Shown piece by piece: positions 55,194 to 64,000 of a stretch of 64,000 bases of DNA. A program made the translations under genes and the position numbers. This stretch comes from Cordylochernes scorpioides. Its lineage: Eukaryota; Arthropoda; Arachnida; Pseudoscorpiones; Chernetidae. Location of the stretch: contig CP092870.1 in assembly GCA_030710605.1 (NCBI GenBank), positions 56,505,532 to 56,569,531 on the forward strand, written 5' to 3'. Numbering within the stretch: position 1 is the stretch's first letter; every line of letters starts with the position of its first letter. Under the pieces are notes generated by a model. It saw only the letters and a program-made list of their open reading frames with translations. It was not told the DNA's origin and did not search any database.

Positions 55194-55712
55194 CTAGCGG
55201 ACCCGCCCGGCTTCGCCCGGGTTTTACCCGAGTAAAAGTTTGTCTAACGAATCTCTCGATAAAGTGAACATTTTTTTCCCGGTCCCTTGAAAAATACTCG
55301 ATAAGTTGAATAAAATCAATATTAATTGGTTCCCTCGGTAATTGGAAGTTAAAGGAATAGTATCTTGCCTTTGAATTGAATCATTATTCTTGTCTCAAAT
55401 AAATTGCCGTGTCATCCTGAATTTTGTCTTTCCTAATTTTCTACATTACAAAATCATCGTATCATCATGATAATATTTAGAGCAGATTGTTGAATTATAA
55501 CAGATAAATTAGAATATTTATCTTGATTATTTCTAGGCGAAAAGTTATTTCAAAAATTGTATTTGCTAGAAACCTTCCCAGTACTATACTAAATAACTTC
55601 CCAAAGTTTCATGGCGATCCAATGAGTGGTTTGGTCAGGCATAAAGGACAAACAAACAAACAAACAAACAAACAAACAGACACACATACATTCATTTTTA
55701 TATATATATAGA
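55194..55712 (-). mobile_element. Non-autonomous Helitron, minus, second
   Basis: CTAG plus hairpin complement at the left, (CAAA)n, CAGACACACATACATTC and TATAGA at the right. Close to the element at 44,400-45,097. Confidence 0.65.
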
Positions 55713-55728
55713 TATATATATATATATA

Positions 55729-56103
55729 CTAGCGGATGTACCCGGCTTCGCCCGGTTTTTACCCGAGTAAAGGTTTGTCTAACGAACATTTGTTAAAACA
55801 ATTCTCTATAAACTTATAAAAAAAAAGATATATTTGGATAATTTGAAACTCGTGAATTTGAATCTCTCGATAAAGTGAACATTTTTCCCCGGTCCCTTGA
55901 AAAATACTCGATAAGTTGAATAAAATCAATATTAATTGGTTCCCTCGGTAATTGGAAGTTAAAGGAATAGTATCATGCCTTGGAATTGTATCATAATTCT
56001 TGTCTCAAATAAATTGCCGTGCCATCCTGAATTTTGTCTTTCCTAATTTTCTACATTACAAAATCATCGTATCATCATGATAATATTTAGAGCAGATTGT
56101 TGA
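55729..56103 (-). mobile_element. Non-autonomous Helitron, minus, third, truncated
   Basis: CTAG and hairpin complement present; the 5' part is lost where the next repeat starts after 'agagcagattgttga'. Confidence 0.6.
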
Positions 56104-56560
56104 GTGGAAAGCTTGGGAATGTCCAAACAAAAAACGAAGAGACACAGTTGTACTAGGAAAGTTCCGTGAACAGATAGAGTTGACCTAAGAAGTGAAAGAT
56201 GGTGATATAAGAGTTCTTACTGTTCTCTCTACATGGTCGATGAGGTGGACCTTAGACTCAACCGACAAGGGCTTCTGCTGATTGTGAAAACTATAGGAGT
56301 GGATCGGAAGAGTCGTTGTACACTGGCAACGCCCTGACAGCTTCCTATCTTCTTTTTTAGATGTTTTTGGATTTCTATCTCAATCTTTGCTTATTTAGCT
56401 CAACTCTTAATCTATTACATAGTTTTATTTATTCATCCTCAGTTTGTATAAAGTACATTACATATGATGATGTAATGACACATGTCAATCATGCATATAA
56501 TCATTTACAGATGTCTTAATTATACAACATGAAAATATTGTTATATTATATACAAAATGA
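56104..56560 (-). repeat. Inverted copy of the 36,030-36,560 repeat
   Basis: Shares 'tttagatgttttt', 'aaagtacattacatatgatgatg' wording and a TATA-like 'gatataagag' with the left copy, in reverse orientation, with many substitutions. Confidence 0.6.
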
Positions 56561-56590
56561 AGTTGTAGATTTATATTACCATATATATGT

Positions 56591-56782
56591 TTGTCAGCTA
56601 TGCAAATCCTCCTTATGGTCCTAATTTGGCTGGACTTACGAAAACTTACGGCGCGCTTCGGGAATAAGCATCCACTTCGCGAAGAGCAGGGGCCTATGGT
56701 ACGGCGCCTGGCGGGTCCGTCTAGAGGCTCAGCTTGGCATTTCCACGACATCGGGGCAGCTACAGGTACTGGGCTGGAATAA
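56591..56782 (+). pseudogene. LINE remnant (relative of 33,993-34,214)
   Basis: 63 codons matching an alternative frame of the left-arm LINE remnant ('gggcctatggtacggcgcctgg' region). Frameshifted and without catalytic motifs. Confidence 0.45.
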
Positions 56783-56883
56783 ACACCAGGAACGTCATCC
56801 TCCGCCCAGTAACATATCCTCGCACTGCTTGAGGGTGCTATAGTAAGGTGTGCCCCCTTAACCCGCGGCCTCACCCTAGTCGG

Positions 56884-56943
56884 TCAAGCCAGAGCCGCCA
56901 ACTCGCTGGTGTACTCCACCGTGGTGCACATCTTCACGGCTAC
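56884..56943 (-). other. Possible terminal exon, copy of 33,893-33,952
   Basis: After the acceptor TTATTGTTGGCAG the minus strand reads V-A-V-K-M-C-T-T, four residues (V-E-Y-T), S-E-L-A-A-L-A, stop. Conservation of both ends and the acceptor between arms suggests it was once coding. Confidence 0.35.
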
Positions 56944-57113
56944 CTGCCAACAATAAAAAAATACCACAAATGGCACATTATGGCAATTAAAAATCTTGCA
57001 AAAATATAGGAATTTTTTATATTTTTGCAAATAATACAGGGTAACACTGAATAGAAAAAGAGTAGCTTGAAAATAAGGTAATAAAACTATATCCAAATAT
57101 ATAATACAAAATT

Positions 57114-57475
57114 GATGGAAATTTTGCCGGGAGGATATTGATATAAAGAGACAAAGGTCGCCTCTCCCGTCAAAATAGACGTCAAAACTAGACGTCATCT
57201 ATTGACCGTCGCCGCAACTAGCGGCCTCGGGTCGGTGACAAAGCCACAACACCAGCTTTGGAAAACTGAAAAGCGTCCAACTAGAGACCATGGTTTCGGG
57301 CTAATGGCCCTCGTCAGTCTAGGTAGGACTTTATTCCATGAGATCCACACGGGATCTAATGGAATCTTGACAATCTGCCAAAGAGGTGTTTAGCTGGCAA
57401 AGTGGCTGGGCCAAATCTATGGCTAAAGTATAGATGGAAATTTTGCCGGGAGGATATTGATATAAAGAGACAAAC
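57114..57475 (-). mobile_element. Penelope-type or retrozyme-like terminal unit with ribozyme
   Basis: A roughly 40-bp direct repeat ('gatggaaattttgccgggag' and following) at 57,114 and 57,432 brackets about 280 bp that holds a hammerhead ribozyme on the minus strand. Penelope-like elements carry such ribozymes in their terminal repeats. No GIY-YIG or RT frame is present here. Confidence 0.5.
57276..57323 (-). ncRNA. Minimal type I hammerhead ribozyme
   Basis: Minus strand: stem I 3' strand CTAGA (57,322-57,318), core CTGACGA (57,317-57,311), stem II GGGC-CATTA-GCCC with an additional loop base (57,310-57,298), GAA (57,297-57,295), a self-complementary stem III ACCATGGT (57,294-57,287), then C (57,286) as cleavage base, and stem I 5' strand TCTAG (57,285-57,281). 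All invariant bases fit. The very short palindromic stem III is typical of Penelope-associated hammerheads thought to cleave as dimers. Confidence 0.8.
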
Positions 57476-57550
57476 GACGGGAGAGGCGACCTTTGTCTCT
57501 TTATCCACCTGATCCCAATATAATTTCACATTTTGTATTATAAAGAGACA

Positions 57551-58720
57551 CACCAGGCTACATACTACGCATGGAAACCGGACGCTTCTCACTAGGAGTC
57601 ACAGCAACCAAACTAATTCTAAAGTTCTGGTTAAGAATATTAAAAATGGAAAAATCCAGATTGCCCGCAATCTGTCTAGCCCAATTATGGGAAACATCCA
57701 CTCTAACGAATACCTTTATAGGTTTCACAGAAAATTTAATGAATATCCTAAACTCAACTGGATTCATGTGGTTAAAGAATTGTTCAAATCCCAATATTCT
57801 ACAGAAAGCAATACCTCAAATTATCAGAATTACTATAGAACAGTCTATCCAAACCGATCAATCAAGAATAACCAATTCGAAGCTACACACACACTACAAA
57901 TATTTACATAAAACATTCGCAGCAGAGAACTATCTACTAAGTGAACTCCCACTGCCGACTAAACGCCTCATTGCGAAATTGAGAATTCTATTTGTTTTAT
58001 ATCGAGAAGACCATATAAAATATCTAAGGACAGAAGACTTGTATTGCCAACTACGCAAAAATAGAACCGAAAATGAATTAGAACATTATATATTTGAATG
58101 CAAGCCTCTTGACACGGAAAGAAAAATACTCTTTTCTAAGATAGGCCATACACACTTCACATTATATTCTTTATTATCCAACTTTATAGACAATAGTTCA
58201 GTAGCTCTGAATCTATATAACTTCCATAAAAATGCTGAGAAAAAGAAAGACTTAACCGAACATAAACATACCAAAATATTCTATTTGATGAGAAGGACAG
58301 AACCAACATCCAATTATTTGTTTAGGCAGATACGATAAGTTAACCCCCACACTGATAAAACGGTGTTTACCTTACAACCCTGAACACTCGGATTTTCCTG
58401 GAAAATCTCTTGAAGATTTCTTGAAAAAGCCATGGTCCACTGCAGAAGAACTTAAATTGACTTGTTCCATATGTAAATACCTGCTTTCTTTCCTCTCTTC
58501 GCTCTCCACTTCTCCCATCCATATTTCCAAATTTTTTTAAATTTATTTTTAAAAATTCTTCTTATTTCTTTATTCTTTCTTATAATCTGTATATATTTAC
58601 CATATGTATATATTCTTTCACCATTTTTATTTCCCACTTTCTCCGTTTTGTAACCCCAAGGAGAATCCTCTGTAAGACCTGTGTGTCTTAATAAAGGCTT
58701 TTTGTATGTGTGTGTGTGTG
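57551..58720 (+). mobile_element. 5'-truncated LINE with 17-bp target duplication
   Basis: Flanked by TGTATTATAAAGAGACA at 57,534-57,550 and 58,721-58,737. The 3' end is a (TG)n tail after AATAAAGGC. Only the C-terminal part of the second frame is present. Confidence 0.8.
57571..58338 (+). pseudogene. LINE second-frame C-terminal fragment
   Basis: 255 residues without stop. Near residue 170-180 it has E-L-E-H-Y-I-F-E-C, the His/Cys element typical of the C-terminal region of jockey/I-type LINE proteins. The catalytic RT is upstream of the truncation, so it cannot act alone. Clade assignment is tentative. Confidence 0.6.
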
Positions 58721-58779
58721 TGTATTATAAAGAGACAAAGGTCGCCTCTCAACATCAAAATATTTTAGTTTCACAATCA

Positions 58780-59410
58780 CGATGTCATTTATCCACCTGA
58801 TCGACATATCGTGATTGTGAAACTAAAATTTGTTGATTGCTTACACAATGTGTCAGAATAAATATATCAACTAATCGTTGATTTTCAATTATTCCAGAAT
58901 TGTTTTTTTTTCTTGATCAATCAAGAAAAGCTACCACACACATTTTGGGCTGTTGGGCCTTCTCAGCGTGATGCAAGCTGACCAAAAAAAAGGTTTTTGA
59001 ACATTCTAAAAAATCATTAAACAAGTGTGACACAAAAATGTATTTTTCTTAACAAATACAAATAGTTGTAACATTTCAATAACTCTATTATTGCCATCAG
59101 ACAAAAATGCTGAATAGGAACCAGGCTGCTACAGAAGGTGTTTGTTATGTTTTTAACTTTTAACAATCCATTTTATTAGTTCAGAACTCATATTGAGACT
59201 ACATTTAATATGCCTAATTTCTTCTCACTATTGAGATATTTCCAAATTCCCAAAAAGGTCTGAAGGTGAATGATAGAAACCAATTAAAGCCTCACCTCAA
59301 GTAAACATACATTTATTGCTTATTGGAAAATGGGGTGTTCTAACATCAGCACAACTCTAAAACCATTTTATTATTTTTATTCAATTAATTTTTACTATAT
59401 GGGGGAACAT
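58780..59410 (-). repeat. Inverted copy of 33,060-33,700
   Basis: Includes the same hammerhead-like relic on the minus strand (CTGAGAAGGCCCAACAGCCC then AAAATGTG, about 58,945-58,970), with core bases lost, and the 'attattgccatcagac' block. Non-coding. 59,420-59,870 shows nothing recognised. Confidence 0.6.
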
Positions 59411-60061
59411 ATATATGTAGCAATGTAGTTTGTTATCCTGTTGGAAAACTGTAGTGTGGCATGTTAGTTGCAATCGTTTTGGCCACAATGTTTAGAGTGG
59501 TTTCAGGCGTGGAATTGGGATTGCACAAAAGGACGAGACATGTTGGATGTCACCATAGAGATGGCGAGAGAGTAAGTGAAGCCTACACCGGTCAGGGGAG
59601 ATCTGTCGAGAGGGGTCTGTCAATCATTGTATCTCAAAGCGGACTAATCTGTTTGAGCTAGAAGGGGGCACACCTGGGAATCCGACTTGTTTTCGGACCT
59701 TTTTCCTCCACTGGCGCCGGCTATCACTCACTCGAAATTTTATTTCTGTCACCTTGGCAATTGCATTATAACTATAAAACACATGGGGATATAGGTATAT
59801 ATTGGAATATATTACAACATATACATATAAGATAATAAAAAGGCATATATTGGTTTGAATAAAATTTCTATATATAAATTAAAAGAATATCCTAAATGGT
59901 AGTATAGTATATGAAAACATTTAAAGGAATTTGCAGGAAACGAGAGAGACACGGTATGGTACAAAAAGTTTATGGAGAGAACAAACAAACAAAAAAAAAA
60001 AGGCCAGAATTTATTGTAGTAGGAGATGGTGGTGTACTACATCCTCCTCCACAGGGCAGGG

Positions 60062-60208
60062 TTAGAAGCCCTGCACCTTGAGCTGCTCCGGCTTGGCAAT
60101 GCGCATCTTGGTGAGTAACTGGCAGATTTTGTTGCGCTGGTCGCCCTGGAGTTGGATCACCTCGCCGTACTCCGGGTGTTCCACCACCTTGCCTTCGCAG
60201 GAATACTT
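60062..60208 (-). pseudogene. eIF1 paralogue exon 3, distal copy
   Basis: A 147-nt exon equal in length and frame to eIF1 exon 3, after acceptor TTTCTGTGCAG. It keeps E-H-P-E-Y-G-E-V-I-Q-L-Q-G-D-Q-R and ends Q-L-K-V-Q-G-F. Substitutions: K-Y-S-C-E-G-K for E-F-A-C-N-G-T and Q for H near the end. A poly(A) signal analogous to the left gene is degenerate. It lies about 1 kb from a near-identical copy. Confidence 0.7.
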
Positions 60209-60209
60209 C

Positions 60210-60800
60210 TGCACAGAAATTTTTCCATTGTGAAGAAATTGATCTAAAAATGTCCAAACACTGCCATCGCAGGCAAACATGTGAAGATTTATTGCACCAT
60301 TGAAAAAACTGGTGTAAAAATATTCAACTCCTGTGAGCAGCCATTCAAACCACTCTCATTCTTTGGGGCAAACCTGTTCAACCTCTGTGCCATTTCAGGC
60401 AAACTCCTGTAATGCTATTGCACTATCGAAGTATTTGGTTTAAAATGTCCAACCACTTTACCATTCCAAGCCAACACCTGTGAAAAGCCATAGCGCCATT
60501 GAAGAAACTGGTGTAAAAATGTCTAACTCTTGTTAGCAGCAATTCAAACCACCCTCATTCTGTGGGGCAAACCTGTTAAACATCTATGCCATTGCAGAAA
60601 AACTCCTGTGGTGATATTATACATCAGATCCACCCTCATTCAGTGGGAAAAACCTGTTTGCAGGCAAACTCCTGTGCAACCAATGGTGCTATTGGACCCA
60701 CCCTCATTCTGTGGGGAAAACCTGTTCCACCACTGAGCCATTGAAGGGAAACTCCTGTGCAACCATCACGCTATTTTTTGTGGTGTAAACTTGTTTCGCC
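60210..60800 (-). repeat. Array of degenerate exon-3 starts, distal
   Basis: Repeated 'aggagtttgcctgcaatgg', 'ggtggaacaggttt' and 'cccacagaatgagggtgg' blocks on the minus strand, as in the intron of the left gene but more numerous. Confidence 0.65.
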
Positions 60801-61094
60801 TCAGTATCATTGGAGCCACCCTCGTTGTGTAGTGTGTAAATTTTGCGCCTGTTATCAGGGCTGGCTATCACCTTGACTGGAAGGTTGGAGCTATCTCGCG
60901 ATGATGTGTCTAAACATCCTGCAAGAACTGCCTCAACTCCCCAGTTTATAGAGCCAGAATTGTCTCAAATTCAGTAAGGATGGTCCTGATTTAACAATTA
61001 GCTTATATGAATTCTCAAGCAGACAAGTAATATAGGCCAGAATTTATTGTAGTAGGAGATGGTGGTGTACTACATCCTCCTCCACAGGGCAGGG

Positions 61095-61241
61095 TTAGAA
61101 GCCCTGCACCTTGAGCTGCTCCGGCTTGGCACTGCGCATCTTGGTGAGTAACTGGCAGATTTTGTTGCGCTGGTCGCCCTGGAGTTGGATCACCTCGCCG
61201 TACTCCGGGTGTTCCACCACCTTGCCTTCGCAGGAATACTT
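61095..61241 (-). pseudogene. eIF1 paralogue exon 3, proximal copy
   Basis: Nearly identical to 60,062-60,208 including flanks, showing a tandem duplication of about 1 kb (60,010-60,990 and 61,025-61,975). In frame, through a 21-nt remnant of intron, with the additional exon-3 piece upstream. Confidence 0.7.
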
Positions 61242-61262
61242 CTGCACAGAAAATTTTCCATT

Positions 61263-61380
61263 GTGCACCCTGAGCTGCTCTGGCTTGGCAATGCGCATCT
61301 TGGTGAGGAACTGGCAGATGTTGTTGCGCTGGTCGCCCTTGAATCGGATCATCTTGCCGTACTCCGGGTCTTCCACCACC
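61263..61380 (-). pseudogene. Additional partial exon 3 fused in frame
   Basis: Encodes V-V-E-D-P-E-Y-G-K-M-I and then L-R-V-H, i.e. most of exon 3 without its start or stop. It joins the next exon copy through N-G-K-F-S-V-Q, a 21-nt piece that in the single-exon copy is intron and acceptor. The result is an open frame with two tandem eIF1 C-terminal modules (minus, 61,460-61,095). Confidence 0.65.
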
Positions 61381-61760
61381 AATTTTCCATTGAGGAAATT
61401 GATGTAAAAATGTCCAAACACTGCCATTGCAGGCAAACATGTGAAAATCCATTGCAGCATTGAAAAAACTGGTGTAAATTATTCAACTCCTGTTAGCAGC
61501 CATTCAAACTACCCTCATTCTTTGGGGCAAACCTGTTCAACCTCTGAGCCATTTCAGGCAAACTCCTGTAATGCTATTGTACAATCAGATCCACCCTCAT
61601 TCAGTGGGAAAAATCTGTTTGCAGGCAAATTCCTGCACAACCATTGCTGCTATTGAACCCACCATCATTCTGTGGGGAAAACTTGTTCTGACACCGTCCC
61701 ATTGAAGGGAAACTCCTGTGCAACCATCACGCTATCTTTTGTGGTGTAAACTTGTTTCGT
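61381..61760 (-). repeat. Array of degenerate exon-3 starts, proximal
   Basis: Same repeated blocks as at 60,210-60,800, consistent with the 1-kb tandem duplication. Confidence 0.65.
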
Positions 61761-62230
61761 CACAGTATCATTGGAGCCACCCTCGTTGTGTAGTGTGTAA
61801 ACTTTGCGCCTGTTATCAGGGCTGGCTATCACCTCGACTGGAAGGTTGGAGCTATCTCGCGATGTGTCTAAACATCCTGCAAGAACTGCATCAACTTCCC
61901 AGTTTATACAGCCTGCATGGTCTCAGATTCAATAATGATGGTCCAGATTTAGCAACTAGCTTATATGAATTCTCAAGCAGACAAGTAATATGCAGTTACA
62001 GTAAGGACCATGTAAAATTAATAACTAACCTTGGCTGGAAACTAATATAAAATGTATAAAATGGGAAAATGTTTAAACCTCTCAGAAAAAGGTTTACCAT
62101 TAAGGTGTTACATTTTCCATTTGTACATATCATTGATATTGAAAATGTACCACAAGTAAATGTATTCCAACCTCCTACAACCTTTTTTTTATGAAACAAA
62201 TATTTTTACATAAAAAAATTGCATATATTA

Positions 62231-62640
62231 CTAGCGGATGTACCTGGCTTCGCCCGGGTTTTACTCGAGTACAATATTGCCTGACGAATATTTGGTAAGA
62301 AAATTTTCCAAGCAAACATCCTATCTCTACTGAATTCTGTTCCAGCCATCTAAAAATGATGATCTGACCTCGCCCGTGATCTGCCTTATGGAATTTTTCC
62401 CGAAATAATTTTGTATCTGTTAATCAAACATGATATCGCAATATCGTCACCCTTTTTTGCCTAAAAAAGAACCAATTTGTCCAGTACTTAGCCAATTTCA
62501 ATTATTCGGGCTAAAAATGCGTCCATAAACTCTTCCAGAATTTTCTCTTTGTCTTGTTTATTTTTTTTCCAGTTTAGGTCTTTATCGTGAATTTGTATAG
62601 CCGAAAAACATACATACACTGACCTTTATTAAGATTAAGA
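62231..62640 (-). mobile_element. Helitron in the intron of the eIF1 paralogue
   Basis: CTAG and GAA-loop hairpin complement at the left; GA before T at the right after 'acatacatacactgac'. 410 bp. It resembles the 43,247 family in its body and the array family in its 3' end. Confidence 0.65.
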
Positions 62641-62730
62641 TATTTCTTGTTTATTAACATTCAAATTGAATATCATAAACTGCCTTGATATTTTAGGAAT
62701 CTAGGTCCAAGCTAAATCAGGGGAATTTAC

Positions 62731-62885
62731 CCTTCCGAAATATTTTACAATCAACTTCTTGTCGTATTCGACCGGAATGCCTTGGACAGTGGTTAAGGGC
62801 ACAAGGCCATAAAATAGTTGAAAACGGATATGAATTAATCCGTCTTGAACAGCCTGCTCATCTTCCCAGTCTATACCAAAGGGGC
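62731..62885 (-). pseudogene. eIF1 paralogue exon 2
   Basis: Bounded by acceptor GATTGTTGCAG and donor GTAAATT at the same places as the left gene, 155 nt against 158. Open frame. D-E-Q-A-V-Q-D-G-L-I-H-I-R and P-L-T-T-V-Q-G are kept, but the basic loop Q-Q-R-N-G-R-K reads Q-L-F-Y-G-L-V. In eIF1 this loop faces the decoding site, so normal function is unlikely. The first exon would lie beyond the window. Confidence 0.7.
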
Positions 62886-64000
62886 CTGCAACAATCACAT
62901 ACAGATTTAGTTACTGTAACACTGCAGGCTTTGCATATTAGAACACTCTCTTATCAAGTAATTATCTAGACTAGTACTTAAAAGCCAAAGTACAAACTGT
63001 ACGACCCAGATAATCAAGGTGGGTATCTAAATACTCCTTTTACTGTAAGTAGACTGCATGTCTAAACATGTATAAAGCAGTTAGCACAAGTGTGACAGAT
63101 CCATGTTAGATACTTGCATTCACTGGTAGGGTAGAACTTTTTGAAAGAATTAAGGGGGGCCATTGAAGCAATTTTTTTCTTTAAAAAAAAAGTGTTCCAA
63201 AGTGGAATGCAATGCCAAGTTATGGCTGTCGAAAATAACTTTATACCACTTCAACAAAAATTAAGGATGATTAATGCCCATTATGATATTTTATTTGAGA
63301 GTTGAAGGGGGCGATAGAATTTAAGCTATTTACTGGTAGTTATGAGAAGGTATCTTGTTGGAGGGTATTGACTCTGGGATAGCAGATGTAACTTGTTAGT
63401 AAACAATGATGGCACACTTCCAATGAGTGATGTAAACACTTGCCCATCGCCAGTTCAACTTCCACATTCCACTGCTTGGTTGAAACAATTTGGTTATAAA
63501 AATAAAAATCTTTGTTTAAAGCAATATTAGAGCAAGGCTTAGTAATGGATATAATTGGGATAAATTGTAGAAAAATTCTGTTTGAGAATGTGCTGCAATT
63601 AAACAGGAAAACAAACAAACCTTTATTGGATTCTCTGGCAAGTGTATATTGACACAAATGACAAATATATGGCCTTGGGACTAACCAAGACATAAGTGGT
63701 CATACTTGACCAGAGAAAGTTTTAATTTAAAAATGATTCATTGCAATGAAACAAAGGCTAGCTACACTACCAACTCCCAAGAGAATAACAAGGCCAAAAC
63801 TAAAACATTCTATCCTGCATATATTAAAGGTAACGTTAATTCATAACACATTGTAAAATCATTTAATAATTCTGACAATATTTACAAACCACTGGCAAGT
63901 ACAACATGTCAGTTCACCTCACACCTATTAACCTATTCTGCTTGAGGAGCCAAGTTTTATTGTTAATAAAGGCAACAACAGCAACAAACTTTCATATTGT
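62886..64000 (-). other. Intron of the eIF1 paralogue (window edge)
   Basis: Collinear, in inverse orientation, with eIF1 intron 1 from about 24,258 down to about 23,240 (for example 'aggcaacaacagcaacaaac' at the right edge). No gene recognised. Confidence 0.65.

Overview
The window is repeat-dense metazoan nuclear DNA. BEL/Pao, Copia, Mag-type gypsy and Penelope-type signatures, Helitrons, an intron-bearing eIF1 gene and a Pol III tRNA-Gly gene all point to an invertebrate, plausibly an arthropod. The species cannot be fixed from sequence alone. Almost everything outside eIF1 is mobile DNA, much of it nested.

1-19 kb: a decayed BEL/Pao retrotransposon is split at 1112/17489 by a 16.4-kb block. 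The block is a head-to-tail array of about eight short Helitrons (5' TC, 3' GC hairpin plus CTAG). Into this array have gone a minus-strand Helitron, a Copia element with target duplication and two near-identical LTRs, a 32-bp minisatellite, a 4.8-kb non-coding LTR element and a tRNA-Gly gene. The BEL reading frame resumes exactly after the array, with no target duplication, as expected of rolling-circle insertion.

19-25.5 kb: a three-exon gene for translation initiation factor eIF1 (111 aa), with three TA-flanked MITEs in intron 1 and an array of copies of its own exon-3 start in intron 2. Downstream is a foldback element with arms of about 800 bp (25.7-32.5 kb). It is split by about 5 kb of Helitron DNA that contains tRNA-like modules and a Helitron Rep N-terminal reading frame.

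33-56 kb: non-LTR remnants, a solo LTR, two Helitrons (one with a 353-codon Rep N-terminal frame carrying one stop), more minisatellite holding an apparently intact Mag-like retrotransposon with an uninterrupted 1264-aa polyprotein, and a tandem repeat with three copies of a hammerhead ribozyme core in an unusual strand order.

56-64 kb: an inverted, diverged copy of the 23-37 kb region. It carries an eIF1 paralogue with altered exon 2 and multiplied exon 3, a compact Penelope-type hammerhead ribozyme and a 5'-truncated LINE with a 17-bp target duplication.

The strongest candidates for something undescribed are the rewired hammerhead in the 52.5-53.7 kb repeats and the self-amplifying eIF1 exon-3 module. 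All boundaries and comparisons were made by eye.
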